A stretch of DNA of 47,339 nt from CAZJAT01 sp964544145 (lineage in GTDB: Bacteria > Hydrothermota > 32-111). The stretch's first letter is position 1, and each line of letters opens with the position of its first letter. The notes under the pieces were generated by a model, which was given only the letters and a program-made list of their open reading frames with translations, did not search any database and had not been told where the DNA came from. The translations under genes were made by a program, and so were the position numbers. Where the stretch lies: the NCBI GenBank assembly GCA_964544145.1, contig CAZJAT010000014.1, positions 1 to 47,339 of the forward strand, given 5' to 3'. Below are positions 14,663-24,163 of this stretch, piece by piece.

Positions 14663-16338
14663 TCAATATTGAACATTTTATTATCAATCACTTCCATTTG
14701 AACATTCTTTTGTTACTCGGATTATCATTATTCGGAGGCACATTGGGAGGCCGGCTTTTCCAGAAATTACGTATTCCTCAGGTGGTTGGGTATATTATCA
14801 TAGGTTTGATACTTGGAGATACTTTTACAGGTTTTATCAGCACTGAAATTGTTAATACATTACAGCCATTCAATTATTTTGCTCTTGGTTTAATCGGTTT
14901 TATGATTGGCGGCGAGTTAAAGAAAAAGGTTTTTCAAAAATACGGAAAACAATTTTTAATTATACTTTTATCAGAGGGACTTACTGCATTTTTTGTTGTT
15001 TCTTTAATAACTACTGTAATAAGTTTTATTATTTTCAGGAATATTACCACATCAATTGCACTGGGTCTGCTGCTTGGGGCTATTGCATCAGCTACAGCAC
15101 CGGCAGCTACAACAGATGTATTATGGGAATATAAAGCTCGAGGCCCCCTCACAAGAACAGTATTGGGTATTGTTGCATTGGATGATGGTTTAGCATTGGT
15201 TCTTTTTGCTATTGCTTCCGGTATTGCTGGAATATTGACAGGAAACAATGAATCCGGAATTTTCATCTTGGTTTTGAAAACTATCTACGAAATCGGAGGC
15301 TCTGTTGTTCTGGGAGTCATTCTCGGATATCTGCTTTCAATAATCCTGAAAACACAGAGGGATGACGATAAAATGCTGATGTTTTCAATTGGATTTGTTC
15401 TCTTAAGCATAGGCATATCAATAGCAATTCAGCTTGACATGCTCATAACTGCAATGACTCTTGGTGCAATCACAGTAAATACAGTACCAAAGAGAAGCAG
15501 AAATGTATTTGAACTTACTGAGCGCTTCACACCCCCTATATATGTTTTATTTTTTGTCCTTGTTGGTGCAAAATTAGATTTGAGAAGCATAACCTGGCCA
15601 ATTATCTTTCTTGCTTCTTCATATTTGATAGGAAGAACAGTGGGTAAAATGACAGGAGCCTATTGGGGAGCAAAATTATCCGGCGCACCTGAAGGAGTAA
15701 GAAAATTTTTATCCCTATGTCTTTTCAGCCAAGCCGGAGTTGCAATCGGATTATCAATACTTGCAGGCCAGCGATTTACCCCCGAGATATCTCAGATAAT
15801 TGTAATTGTTATTACGACAACAACCTTTATTGTACAGCTTATAGGACCATATTTCGTTAAAACAGCTGTAATAAAGGCAAAAGAAGCAGGATTGAATATT
15901 ACAGAAGATGATCTTCTTAAAAAGAGCAGAATATCTGAGATTATGGGAAAAAATATTCCTGTTATTAAGGAAAATGATGATTTGAATTCAGTACTTAATA
16001 AATTTGCAACTTCTGATAATCTCTATTTTCCCGTTACAGATAGAGACAATAATCTTAAGGGTATTATCTCAATTGACAGAATAAAGGAAACATTCCTTGA
16101 ATCAGAAATTGCAGGATTCCTTCTTGCTCATGATATCATGGAAGAAGTGAGTGTTTCAGCATCAAGCCTTGACCCGATTATAGATGTAAGAGCCCTTATG
16201 GATAAAAATATCATGGAATGCATGCCAATAACTGATAAACTGGGAAAATTGGAAGGTTTTGTCGAACGAAGACAGATACAGCGCCTTATATCGGCCAAAA
16301 TTGCTGCTATACATCAGCAAGCTGACATACTGGGTTAA
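14659..16338 (+). CDS. CPA2-type cation/proton antiporter with C-terminal CBS pair
   Basis: 559 residues. About 12 membrane segments occupy residues 12-400, with the family motifs KLRIPQVVGYIIIGLILGD near the N-terminus and ATAPAATTDVLW then VALDDGLALVLF in the ion-binding region. Residues about 425-545 form two CBS domains (start IMGKNIPVI, second DIMEEVSVS), which in other transporters bind adenine nucleotides and gate activity. It would exchange Na+ or K+ for protons across the cytoplasmic membrane. It is coupled by a 4-base overlap to the EIIA gene and runs 4 bases into the convergent DUF885 gene. Confidence 0.92.
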   Translation: MINIEHFIINHFHLNILLLLGLSLFGGTLGGRLFQKLRIPQVVGYIIIGLILGDTFTGFISTEIVNTLQPFNYFALGLIGFMIGGELKKKVFQKYGKQFLIILLSEGLTAFFVVSLITTVISFIIFRNITTSIALGLLLGAIASATAPAATTDVLWEYKARGPLTRTVLGIVALDDGLALVLFAIASGIAGILTGNNESGIFILVLKTIYEIGGSVVLGVILGYLLSIILKTQRDDDKMLMFSIGFVLLSIGISIAIQLDMLITAMTLGAITVNTVPKRSRNVFELTERFTPPIYVLFFVLVGAKLDLRSITWPIIFLASSYLIGRTVGKMTGAYWGAKLSGAPEGVRKFLSLCLFSQAGVAIGLSILAGQRFTPEISQIIVIVITTTTFIVQLIGPYFVKTAVIKAKEAGLNITEDDLLKKSRISEIMGKNIPVIKENDDLNSVLNKFATSDNLYFPVTDRDNNLKGIISIDRIKETFLESEIAGFLLAHDIMEEVSVSASSLDPIIDVRALMDKNIMECMPITDKLGKLEGFVERRQIQRLISAKIAAIHQQADILG

Positions 16339-17999
16339 ATAAGTTCATTATTTACAATTTCATAGAGTATAGGAAAAGGCAGGGAACCATATCTCAAAAT
16401 ACTGCTATGGAAATCCTTTTCATTATAATCATTGCCTTTGGATTTTTTAAATTTCTCTCTTATTTTCAAGATTTCGATTTCTCCCATTTTATATGCACAT
16501 GCATGTCCGGGCCAAACGGAATATCTATCAATTTGAGCATATGATCCCCATCCCAGATGTGCTTCCATATAATCATAGGCTTGCTGTCTAGACCACTTTT
16601 TACTATGAATTCCTGTATCCACAACCAATCTTACAGCCCTAAATAGTTCAGACATTAAATATTCCATTATCTGATAATCTGATTCCAACCATTGATGCTC
16701 ATATGCTAACCTTTCTGCATAAAGTGCCCATCCCTCAACATAGCCAATGAATGTCGCTATATTTTGTATGGGATGAGTCAATGATGATTGACGGGCTGCA
16801 GAATACTGCATATGATGACCCGGTATAATTTCATGATATACCAATGTATCCATTGACGGTTTAAAGGGAAACCAGTCCGGGTGTATGAAAAACTTACCCT
16901 CTCTCTTTCCGTCCAATGATGGGGGATCATAATATGCACTGGTTGCACCTGTCCTGTATGAAGGTATATGTTCAGCCCTTATAAATCGATCTGCTCGAAC
17001 ATCAGAAATACTGCTCACCCTAAGATAACTGCTGTCAATAATTTTCTGGAAATCTGAAAGCACTGTTTTTTTGTCAGGATCCTCATGACTGTAAAAAAGC
17101 TCTGGATGCTTTAATGATATATTGTAATAATAATTACTCATTATTGATGAAAATTTGCTTTTTGTGCTGTATCCCTCTTTACTAATCATCTCCAATATGC
17201 TCTGTTTTATTCTCTTAACCTCATCATGCCCTATTCTATGGATATCATCCGGGCTTATTTGCAGCGTTGTATATGTTCCCAGCATATATGCGTAGAAATC
17301 ATCACCATTCTTCAAATTCCACAATCCCGGTTCTTTATGTGAATGGTCCCTTATCTTTGCCATCATGTCTATAACATCCTTATATGCCGGGTATATCCTT
17401 GTTTTCAGTAATTCTATGACCTGATCAATATAATTATTCTTATTTCTGATATTCCCTTTTTCCATCATTCCGGATAAATGAGTAACAATGATATTGTGTT
17501 CCGGCTCTTTTGCAATAAATGACCTCAACATATTTGCCACTCTTCCAATTACCGAAATATGCGGAATAATAAAATCATTATATTGCTGCTGTGTCCTGTG
17601 AATTACATCTCTAATTCTCTTTTCATATTTTCGAATTCGTTCAATATATGTTTTTACATCCCGCTCATTCTCAATTCTGTGATACTGCGTAAGCAATGTA
17701 ACAGTCACAATATGGAAACCATAATAATGGTTAATAAGATATTCATAACCTTTGTATTTTTCACCTTTAATCTTATTTTCAAGATAATACAACAAAGCAT
17801 TTTCCGGAACACTGAGTTCATCACCATCAACACTATTCAATTGACTGTAATATTTTTTATACATTGCATATTCACGATTTTCTCCTGCTTCAGAGTAATC
17901 CTTCAACATATTGCTGTTTGTATAAATACCCAATTCTGATGCAAGGTCGGGATTCAATTGTAATAAATCATCTAAAAAAGCATCTAATATTTTAGTCAT
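16335..17999 (-). CDS. DUF885 family zinc metallopeptidase-like protein
   Basis: 554 residues without signal peptide, so cytoplasmic. The C-terminal half carries the DUF885 signature YHEIIPGHHMQ (HExxxGH zinc site), then GYVEGWALYAERLAYE, in which the glutamate serves as a further ligand, and WPGHACAYKMGEIEI. Members act as carboxypeptidase or oligopeptidase-type enzymes. The start lies one base after the stop of the NtrC-type regulator gene, with AAGGA before it, so it is the third gene of the kinase-regulator operon. This pairing suggests the peptidase is tied to the same response or simply co-transcribed. Confidence 0.9.
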   Translation of the reverse strand: MTKILDAFLDDLLQLNPDLASELGIYTNSNMLKDYSEAGENREYAMYKKYYSQLNSVDGDELSVPENALLYYLENKIKGEKYKGYEYLINHYYGFHIVTVTLLTQYHRIENERDVKTYIERIRKYEKRIRDVIHRTQQQYNDFIIPHISVIGRVANMLRSFIAKEPEHNIIVTHLSGMMEKGNIRNKNNYIDQVIELLKTRIYPAYKDVIDMMAKIRDHSHKEPGLWNLKNGDDFYAYMLGTYTTLQISPDDIHRIGHDEVKRIKQSILEMISKEGYSTKSKFSSIMSNYYYNISLKHPELFYSHEDPDKKTVLSDFQKIIDSSYLRVSSISDVRADRFIRAEHIPSYRTGATSAYYDPPSLDGKREGKFFIHPDWFPFKPSMDTLVYHEIIPGHHMQYSAARQSSLTHPIQNIATFIGYVEGWALYAERLAYEHQWLESDYQIMEYLMSELFRAVRLVVDTGIHSKKWSRQQAYDYMEAHLGWGSYAQIDRYSVWPGHACAYKMGEIEILKIREKFKKSKGNDYNEKDFHSSILRYGSLPFPILYEIVNNELI

Positions 18000-18000
18000 C

Positions 18001-19347
18001 TTATTCCTTGATATTATATTTTCTTATTTTATCCCTCAGAGTTTTTCTATCAATATCCAATATTTGAGCAGCTTTTGTTTTATTCCACTTGACACTGCAT
18101 AGCACTTTTTTTATGTGTTCTGCTTCAATCTCAGTAAGACTTCTGGTTATTTTTCCATTGCCATTAATAGCAGAGAATCTCATCATAGAAGGTAAATCCG
18201 GAATATCTATAATGCTTCCTTCATTCATAACAATAAGCCTTTGAATGATATTCTCTAATTCCCTCACATTACCCGGCCATGCATAATTTTTTAATACCTT
18301 TAATGCTTGTTTTGTATATTCAGGCACATCTTTGCCCATTTCCTTTGAATATTTATGTGTAAAACTATGTGTCAACATAATTATATCTTCATCCCTATCC
18401 CTAAGTGGCGGTAATTCAATATTAAATACATTGAGTCTGAAAAACAAATCTTCCCTGAATATATTTTTCTTTATCATATTTTCAATGTTTTTGTTTGTTG
18501 CAGCAATAATCCTAACATCTATCTGTTGCGGTTTACGGGCTCCAATCATATATACTTGCTTATCTTGAAGGACTCGCAGTAATTTTACCTGCATTGACAT
18601 GGGCATTTCCGTTATTTCATCAAGGAAGATAGTTCCGCCATCAGCTGTCTGGAAAAAACCAGCTCTTGTTTCATTTGCACCTGTAAAAGCACCTTTTACA
18701 TATCCGAACAATTCGCTTTCAAGCAATTCACCTGGAATACCTCCGCAATTGACAGGCACAAATCTGCTGGAAGACCTTGTTGATCCATAATGAATTGCTC
18801 TTGCTGTCATTTCCTTACCTGTACCGCTCTCACCGCTTATTAGAACTGTAACTGAAGTTGTCCATGCCTTTTTAATCATCTTGTAAATATGATGCATTGC
18901 TGACGAATCTCCAATAATATCCATGAATGAACCTTTTTTCTCCGCAGCCGTTTCCTTCAGCCTCCTCATATCAATCTCCATCAGATTTTTATCAACTGCA
19001 ATAAATAATTCTTCATCTGTAAATGGTTTTGTAATATATTCGGTTGCTCCGATTTTCACGGCTTCAACTGCTCCATCTATTGACGGATACCCGGTAATCA
19101 TTATAACTTCAATATTTGAATAATTCTCTCTTATGTGTCTTGTCAGCTCCAAACCGTCAATTTCAGGCATTTTCATATCAGTTATGACGAGTTCTATGGG
19201 ATAACTTTCCAGTATTTCAATGGCATTTCTAACATTTGATGATGTAAAAATAGTGTAATTTCTTGATTTTAAATTCCTGGAAATCAATTCAAGTGTGTCT
19301 TCATTATCATCTACAACCAGTATTGTATGCTCATCTCTTCTGTTCAT
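18001..19347 (-). CDS. NtrC-family sigma-54-dependent response regulator
   Basis: 448 residues. Receiver domain 8-120 with acidic pocket D13/D14, phospho-acceptor D57 in VITDMKMP, and K in ITKPF. AAA+ domain about 142-375 with Walker A GESGTGKE, the sigma-54 contact loop GAFTGA, and GTIFLDEI as Walker B. A Fis-type helix-turn-helix ends the protein (KTKAAQILDIDRKTLRDKI). It opens sigma-54 promoters when phosphorylated. It overlaps the kinase gene by 4 bases. A good sigma-54 promoter exists upstream of the gdh operon at 9187-9202, although whether this regulator acts there is unknown. Confidence 0.95.
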   Translation of the reverse strand: MNRRDEHTILVVDDNEDTLELISRNLKSRNYTIFTSSNVRNAIEILESYPIELVITDMKMPEIDGLELTRHIRENYSNIEVIMITGYPSIDGAVEAVKIGATEYITKPFTDEELFIAVDKNLMEIDMRRLKETAAEKKGSFMDIIGDSSAMHHIYKMIKKAWTTSVTVLISGESGTGKEMTARAIHYGSTRSSSRFVPVNCGGIPGELLESELFGYVKGAFTGANETRAGFFQTADGGTIFLDEITEMPMSMQVKLLRVLQDKQVYMIGARKPQQIDVRIIAATNKNIENMIKKNIFREDLFFRLNVFNIELPPLRDRDEDIIMLTHSFTHKYSKEMGKDVPEYTKQALKVLKNYAWPGNVRELENIIQRLIVMNEGSIIDIPDLPSMMRFSAINGNGKITRSLTEIEAEHIKKVLCSVKWNKTKAAQILDIDRKTLRDKIRKYNIKE

Positions 19348-21008
19348 TGACTCTCCATGTTAATAGGTAAACAAACCTTAAACTCTGTGCCTTTGTTTAT
19401 TTCACTTTTGACAGTAATTGTTCCCTTGTGAGCAGATATGATACCATGAACTACAGGCAATCCCAATCCTGTTCCCTCATTTATATCCTTTGTTGTAAAA
19501 AAGGGTAAAAAGATTTTTTCCAGAATATTCTCACTGATTCCTGTTCCATTATCTTTGATAAGAATAAATACTTGATTATTTTCAATGCCTGTATTTATTT
19601 TAATACATCCGCCATTGGGCATTGCCTGAACTGCATTTACAATTAAATTCATCATAACCTGGTAAAGCTGCGAAGCATCTGCAATGATTGGCGGCATTTC
19701 TTTATTCAAAAATGTTTCTATAATACAATTTGAGTTTTTTATTCTTTTCTCTAAAAAGAGAATACTTTCCTCAACAATATTGTTTATATTGACATAATCC
19801 TCCTTAGGCGGCATTTGTTTGGCAAAGAGCATTAATTTTTTTATAATCTCTCGCGCATGAAGAGCTCCTTTTATAATTCTATCGCAATCCCTTAGCGCCC
19901 CTTCAGGCAATTCGTAAGATTTCTCTATAAGTTGGGCAAAGCCCAGTATTGAACCAAGAGGTTCATTCAGTTCGTGAGCCACACCTGCAGCTAATTGGCC
20001 TATAGTCGCAAGTCTGTCAGCATGCCTGAGCTGTGATTCTAATTGTTTATTATCTTCAAGTGATTGTTTTTTCTCTACAATTAAACCAATTTGGGATGAA
20101 ATGGTTTCAATTAGCTCCCTTTCCTCATCCAGAAAATATATATTCTCATTATTATTGTCTAATGTCAGGAATACGCGTAGAAAACCTCTTTTATTTCCAT
20201 TCTCAGATATTATTGCTTTTATATATGTCTCTGAACGTTTGAAATCCTTATTTCTATATTTGTTTCCATTCAAATCAATTTCGACATTAATAAATTCAGG
20301 TTTTTGAAAAGCAGGCTTGATTATTTGAATGATTCTAGTCATCATTGCTGATTCGTTATTTTCATCATTATTCATCAATTTTGATATATTATAAAGACAG
20401 GTTAGTTCCTTTATTCGCTCTCTTAAAGCATTCTGCGCTCTTCTATTAGCTATTGCAACTCCAATAGTAGTAACAATATTTTCATAATATTCTAATTCAT
20501 CCTCCAAAAATGAATCTCTCTGTTCATTTCCAAACAGGAGGACTGCGCAGTGTTCTTCATCAATATCAAATTTCATGAATAATCCTGAATTATAGGGTGC
20601 TTCAATACAGATCTCAGCCTTTCTCTTATTTTTTCCAATTGTTAATGGTAAATCAGTATCAAAAATATATATATTTTTATTGTCTGTTATATGACTTGAT
20701 ATAATGTCTTCTTCCTTTAGCATGTATTTGATAACAGCATAGCCGGGAACATCCAGTTTTTCAAGTAATTCACTCTCATTTTTATACATATTAAATAGAT
20801 TGGAATCAGGATTGCTGAAATAGGAATAATTATATTTTTCACCAATGGTAGTCAATCCTATATAGGCACATCCGGTAAACCGTTTCAGTTCATTTGAGAG
20901 TATATGCAGATAGTCACCAAGGTGAGTACCGGTATTTGCATATTTTAGAAGATTTTTTGAAAGTAAATAAAATTCCCTTGATAATAGGATTATTGTTTTT
21001 GTATCCAT
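19344..21008 (-). CDS. Soluble sensor histidine kinase with GAF-like domains
   Basis: 554 residues, no membrane segments or signal peptide, so it senses an internal signal. Two GAF-like domains are likely at about 10-190 and 200-315. The dimerisation/phospho-acceptor domain has H345 in ATIGQLAAGVAHELNEPL. The ATPase domain has the N box (MMNLIVNAVQAM), DNGTGI, and GTGLGL. It should phosphorylate D57 of the regulator whose gene follows with 4 bases of overlap. The start has no Shine-Dalgarno sequence: the -10 box ends 6 bases before the ATG, so the mRNA is probably leaderless. Signal unknown. Confidence 0.93.
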   Translation of the reverse strand: MDTKTIILLSREFYLLSKNLLKYANTGTHLGDYLHILSNELKRFTGCAYIGLTTIGEKYNYSYFSNPDSNLFNMYKNESELLEKLDVPGYAVIKYMLKEEDIISSHITDNKNIYIFDTDLPLTIGKNKRKAEICIEAPYNSGLFMKFDIDEEHCAVLLFGNEQRDSFLEDELEYYENIVTTIGVAIANRRAQNALRERIKELTCLYNISKLMNNDENNESAMMTRIIQIIKPAFQKPEFINVEIDLNGNKYRNKDFKRSETYIKAIISENGNKRGFLRVFLTLDNNNENIYFLDEERELIETISSQIGLIVEKKQSLEDNKQLESQLRHADRLATIGQLAAGVAHELNEPLGSILGFAQLIEKSYELPEGALRDCDRIIKGALHAREIIKKLMLFAKQMPPKEDYVNINNIVEESILFLEKRIKNSNCIIETFLNKEMPPIIADASQLYQVMMNLIVNAVQAMPNGGCIKINTGIENNQVFILIKDNGTGISENILEKIFLPFFTTKDINEGTGLGLPVVHGIISAHKGTITVKSEINKGTEFKVCLPINMESQ

Positions 21009-21014
21009 TTATAT

Positions 21015-21042
21015 ATAATATATCATGGATTTTATTTTTCAA
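21015..21042 (-). promoter_or_regulatory. Sigma-70-type promoter of the kinase operon, leaderless arrangement
   Basis: TTGAAA (21042-21037), 16-base spacer, TATTAT (21020-21015), then six bases and the ATG at 21008. Transcription would start at or next to the A of the start codon. There is no ribosome binding site. Confidence 0.62.
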
Positions 21043-21076
21043 GGTATAAGTTTAATCAAATAAAGACTGTTTTTGT

Positions 21077-22363
21077 CTAATTTTCCTTCATAATATTATT
21101 AAGCCGTTTCACGGCACAGAATTCGCCGCACATTGTGCACACATCATCTTTCCCTATTTCAGATGAATTCCTATATTGTTCAGCTTTACTTGAATCAATT
21201 GCAGAAATAATCTGATTGTTCCAATCCAGATGTTTTCTTGCTGATGACATTGCATTATTCTCGGTCTTTGCATATTCCATACCCAATGCAAGGTCAGCAC
21301 TGAATGCAGCAATTCTTGATGCAATAACACCTTCTTTTACATCATCAACTGAGGGAAGTCTGAGATGTTCTGCCGGGGTAACATAACACAGGAAATCTGC
21401 TCCATTATAAGCGGCAATTGCTCCGCCTATTGCTCCTGCAATATGGTCATAGCCCGCCGATATATCATTTACCAATGGACCAAGCACATAGAAAGGTGCA
21501 TTATGGCATAATTTTTTTTCTAATTGCATATTTATTGCCACCTCATTGAGTGGGACATGGCCCGGCCCTTCCACCATTACCTGAACTCCTTTGTCCCAAG
21601 CTCTTTCTGTCAATTCTCCAAGAATGATTAGTTCCTCTATCTGTGATCTGTCAGTTGCATCTTCCGATGCACCCGGTCTAAATCCATCTCCCAGTGAAAT
21701 AGTTACATCATATTCTGCAAGTATTGCAAGTATTTCATCAAAATATTCATATAATGGGGATTCTTTTCCATTATGTTTCATCCATGCTGCTATCATAGAT
21801 CCACCTCTTGAAACAATGTTAAGCATTCTTCCTTCATTGATCATCCTTTCAAATGCATTTTTTGTTACTCCTGAATGAATGGTCATAAAATCAACGCCTG
21901 CTTCTGCCTGAGCTTTGATTGTATTAAGAAAATCCTCAATTGACATATCAACAATATCCTTCTTGTTTACAGACAGATCAAAACCCATCTCATATATCGG
22001 AACAGTACCCACCATCACAGGGGATTCTTTTAATATTTCATTACGAATCTGCTTTATCTTATTTCCAAGAGAGAGATCCATTATAGAATGGGCTCCTGCA
22101 TTTACTGCTGAATGAAGTTTTGCTATCTCTTCATCAATATTCATATGATAAGGAGAACTGCCGATATTTGCATTAATCTTTGTTCTCAATCCTTGTCCTA
22201 TTGCATAATAATACTTTTTCTTCCTTTTTTTATTATGCGGAAGACATATTGTCCCATCCTTTAATCCTTGTTTTATATAATCTACACTGATATTTTCATA
22301 CTCAGCAGCCCATTTCATTTCAGCTGTTGTTTCATTTGATATTGCTTTTTTTCTCTGTGTCAT
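21077..22363 (-). CDS. thiC: Phosphomethylpyrimidine synthase ThiC (short form)
   Basis: 428 residues, the short form typical of anaerobes and archaea, lacking the long N-terminal domain of E. coli ThiC. A radical SAM enzyme that turns aminoimidazole ribotide into hydroxymethylpyrimidine phosphate. Recognisable motifs: GTVPIYE, SRGGSM, EGPGHVPLNE, GPLVNDISAGYDHI and CYVTPAEHL. The C-terminal cluster motif is CTMCGEFC (C-x2-C-x3-C). AGGAG lies 5 bases before the ATG. It overlaps the end of the thiE fusion gene by 32 bases and ends the thiamine operon, without a clear terminator. Confidence 0.97.
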   Translation of the reverse strand: MTQRKKAISNETTAEMKWAAEYENISVDYIKQGLKDGTICLPHNKKRKKKYYYAIGQGLRTKINANIGSSPYHMNIDEEIAKLHSAVNAGAHSIMDLSLGNKIKQIRNEILKESPVMVGTVPIYEMGFDLSVNKKDIVDMSIEDFLNTIKAQAEAGVDFMTIHSGVTKNAFERMINEGRMLNIVSRGGSMIAAWMKHNGKESPLYEYFDEILAILAEYDVTISLGDGFRPGASEDATDRSQIEELIILGELTERAWDKGVQVMVEGPGHVPLNEVAINMQLEKKLCHNAPFYVLGPLVNDISAGYDHIAGAIGGAIAAYNGADFLCYVTPAEHLRLPSVDDVKEGVIASRIAAFSADLALGMEYAKTENNAMSSARKHLDWNNQIISAIDSSKAEQYRNSSEIGKDDVCTMCGEFCAVKRLNNIMKEN

Positions 22364-23378
22364 AATATCTCCTGTAAATAAGCTTTATTTTTTTTATTTC
22401 ATTTTCAGGATTGCTGCTCGTATTGATGAAACTGATTATTCCATAATTCAAAAATCCCGATTCCAGAACTGAAATAATATTGCTGTCATTAATACCTCCG
22501 ATTGCAATTGCCGGAATATTACTCCTTTTAAGCATTTCAGCTGCATTGACCAAACCCAGAACAGGGTCCGGGATATTTTTTGAGCTTGTCGGATGTATTG
22601 GTCCAATACCCAGATAATCTGGTTTTTCATCCAAAGCATTGATTAACTGACTCATATTATGTGTTGATTTTCCTACAATAAAATTGTTATTTATATTTCT
22701 GCATTCCTCAACTGAAAGGTCATCCTGACCCACATGCACTCCATCTGCATTGCAGAGATATGCAATGTCAGGTCTGTCATTGACTATGAATAGGGTATTG
22801 GTTCTTTCTGTGATTTTCTTTAATCTTCTTCCCGTTTCAACAAGGTCTCTATCATTCATTTCCTTATCTCTAAGCTGAATCACTGATACTTCATTTGCAA
22901 CCGCAATTCGTGCCAATTCTTCATATCCCACAGCAGGATTAGTCATCACAAGATATAAACCTAATGTATCAGTAATTCTATTAATCCTCTTCAATTCCGG
23001 AACAATTATCTTTTCCAGATTGTATAGCTCAAATCTGATACCCTTTGCAATAATAGATATCTCACGATTTATCATACCTCCATACTCTTCAATAACACGC
23101 GCTGCTTCTTCTGTTCTTCCAAATGACCTTGCTGTTATATCTGCTATATCCAGTTGACCGGATTTATCAAAATTACTGCTTTTTCCAATATCGGTTTCTG
23201 AATCCCTGCTTAGAATCATATCATCCGGTATCAGCATTTTTATATGACCATATTTATGCCTGATTTCCTTGATCCTCAGCGTGAGTTCTTCATTATTCAG
23301 TTTGAATCTGGCTGCCTCTTCAATTACGCGAAGACCCTCTCTCAATCTGTTAAGATTGGCATCAATTATTCTTTTGAT
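22332..23378 (-). CDS. thiE: Thiamine phosphate synthase with N-terminal extension domain
   Basis: Two domains: an N-terminal helical domain (about 1-125; RIIDANLNRLREGLRVIEEAARF), found in front of ThiE in several phyla, and a C-terminal ThiE barrel with LYLVMTNP, VSVIQLRDKEMNDRDL, FIVNDRPDIA, DGVHVGQDDL, GKSTHN and IAIGGIND. It joins the pyrimidine and thiazole moieties into thiamine phosphate. The start is odd. The conserved first residues KRIIDANLNR lie upstream of the first TTG (23345), yet no ATG, GTG or TTG exists between the in-frame stop at 23390-23388 and that TTG. AAGGAGG (23389-23383) points to the ATC at 23378, spacing 5. The gene then overlaps thi4 by 13 bases. Confidence 0.9.
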   Translation of the reverse strand: MKRIIDANLNRLREGLRVIEEAARFKLNNEELTLRIKEIRHKYGHIKMLIPDDMILSRDSETDIGKSSNFDKSGQLDIADITARSFGRTEEAARVIEEYGGMINREISIIAKGIRFELYNLEKIIVPELKRINRITDTLGLYLVMTNPAVGYEELARIAVANEVSVIQLRDKEMNDRDLVETGRRLKKITERTNTLFIVNDRPDIAYLCNADGVHVGQDDLSVEECRNINNNFIVGKSTHNMSQLINALDEKPDYLGIGPIHPTSSKNIPDPVLGLVNAAEMLKRSNIPAIAIGGINDSNIISVLESGFLNYGIISFINTSSNPENEIKKIKLIYRRYYDTEKKSNIK

Positions 23379-24145
23379 AATGCCTCCTTAATTAACATAT
23401 ATGCCTTATGCCCCGATAAAAGCATACCGCCGAAGATTGGTCCCATCCTGAATCCACCAAACACTCCATTTGCAGCCATTCCGGATACATAGAAATTGTT
23501 AAACACTTCAGATGTGTTCATTACTGTCTCCTGTTCACCGAGGGCTGCATTCATAGGTTTTTCACCTTCAAATTTTCCTGTCGGTGTATTAAGTGAAATA
23601 CCAGCTTTTTGAACTAGCGTATTGGTGATTTCAGCAGGATGGCCTGTAGCATCTAATACTTTTTTTGCTTCTATTGTCAAAGGGTCAACGTGAAGCCCCA
23701 TATACTCAACCGGCGTCCAATTGATAACCAATCCCTTTACCGATTCATCCTTAAGAACTACATCAACTACCTTTATAAGATTAAATATTTTCAGACCAGA
23801 CTTCACAGATACATTTATCAATGCTGATGTCGCTTCTACAGAATCAGCTGTTAAATAATTGTCATCCGTATTCTTGAAATTTATACCGAATTCCTTAAGT
23901 ATATGCTCGGCTGCTCTCTGAACAACAATTTCATTGAACATCATTCCACCGCCCCACATACCGCCACCCGGGGCAAGTTTAGTCTCAAAAAGAGCTACAT
24001 TATAATTATCTTTTGCCAAATAATATCCTGCAACAAGACCCGATGGACCGGCACCGACTATAGCAACATCTACATTTAATATGCTTTTCAATTTCTTGAA
24101 ATATGCATCAATAATATTGCTTGAAATTCTAATATCATCAATCAT
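23366..24145 (-). CDS. thi4: Thi4-family thiazole synthase, histidine (sulfide-dependent) type
   Basis: 259 residues. FAD/NAD-type dinucleotide fold with VDVAIVGAGPSGL, then GGGMWGGGMMFNEIVVQ, and C-terminal NGVFGGFRMGPIFGGMLLSG, the closing signature of the family. At the position where yeast Thi4 has its sacrificial cysteine before DP (C-x-DP), this protein has H152 (LHVDPLTIEA). In archaeal relatives that histidine goes with true catalysis using free sulfide, iron, NAD and glycine, which suits an anaerobe. First gene of the thiamine operon, 18 bases after the riboswitch terminator, with AGGAGG before the ATG. Its last codons contain the ribosome site of the thiE fusion. Confidence 0.95.
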   Translation of the reverse strand: MIDDIRISSNIIDAYFKKLKSILNVDVAIVGAGPSGLVAGYYLAKDNYNVALFETKLAPGGGMWGGGMMFNEIVVQRAAEHILKEFGINFKNTDDNYLTADSVEATSALINVSVKSGLKIFNLIKVVDVVLKDESVKGLVINWTPVEYMGLHVDPLTIEAKKVLDATGHPAEITNTLVQKAGISLNTPTGKFEGEKPMNAALGEQETVMNTSEVFNNFYVSGMAANGVFGGFRMGPIFGGMLLSGHKAYMLIKEALSKE

Positions 24146-24163
24146 TGGAACCTCCTATAAAAT

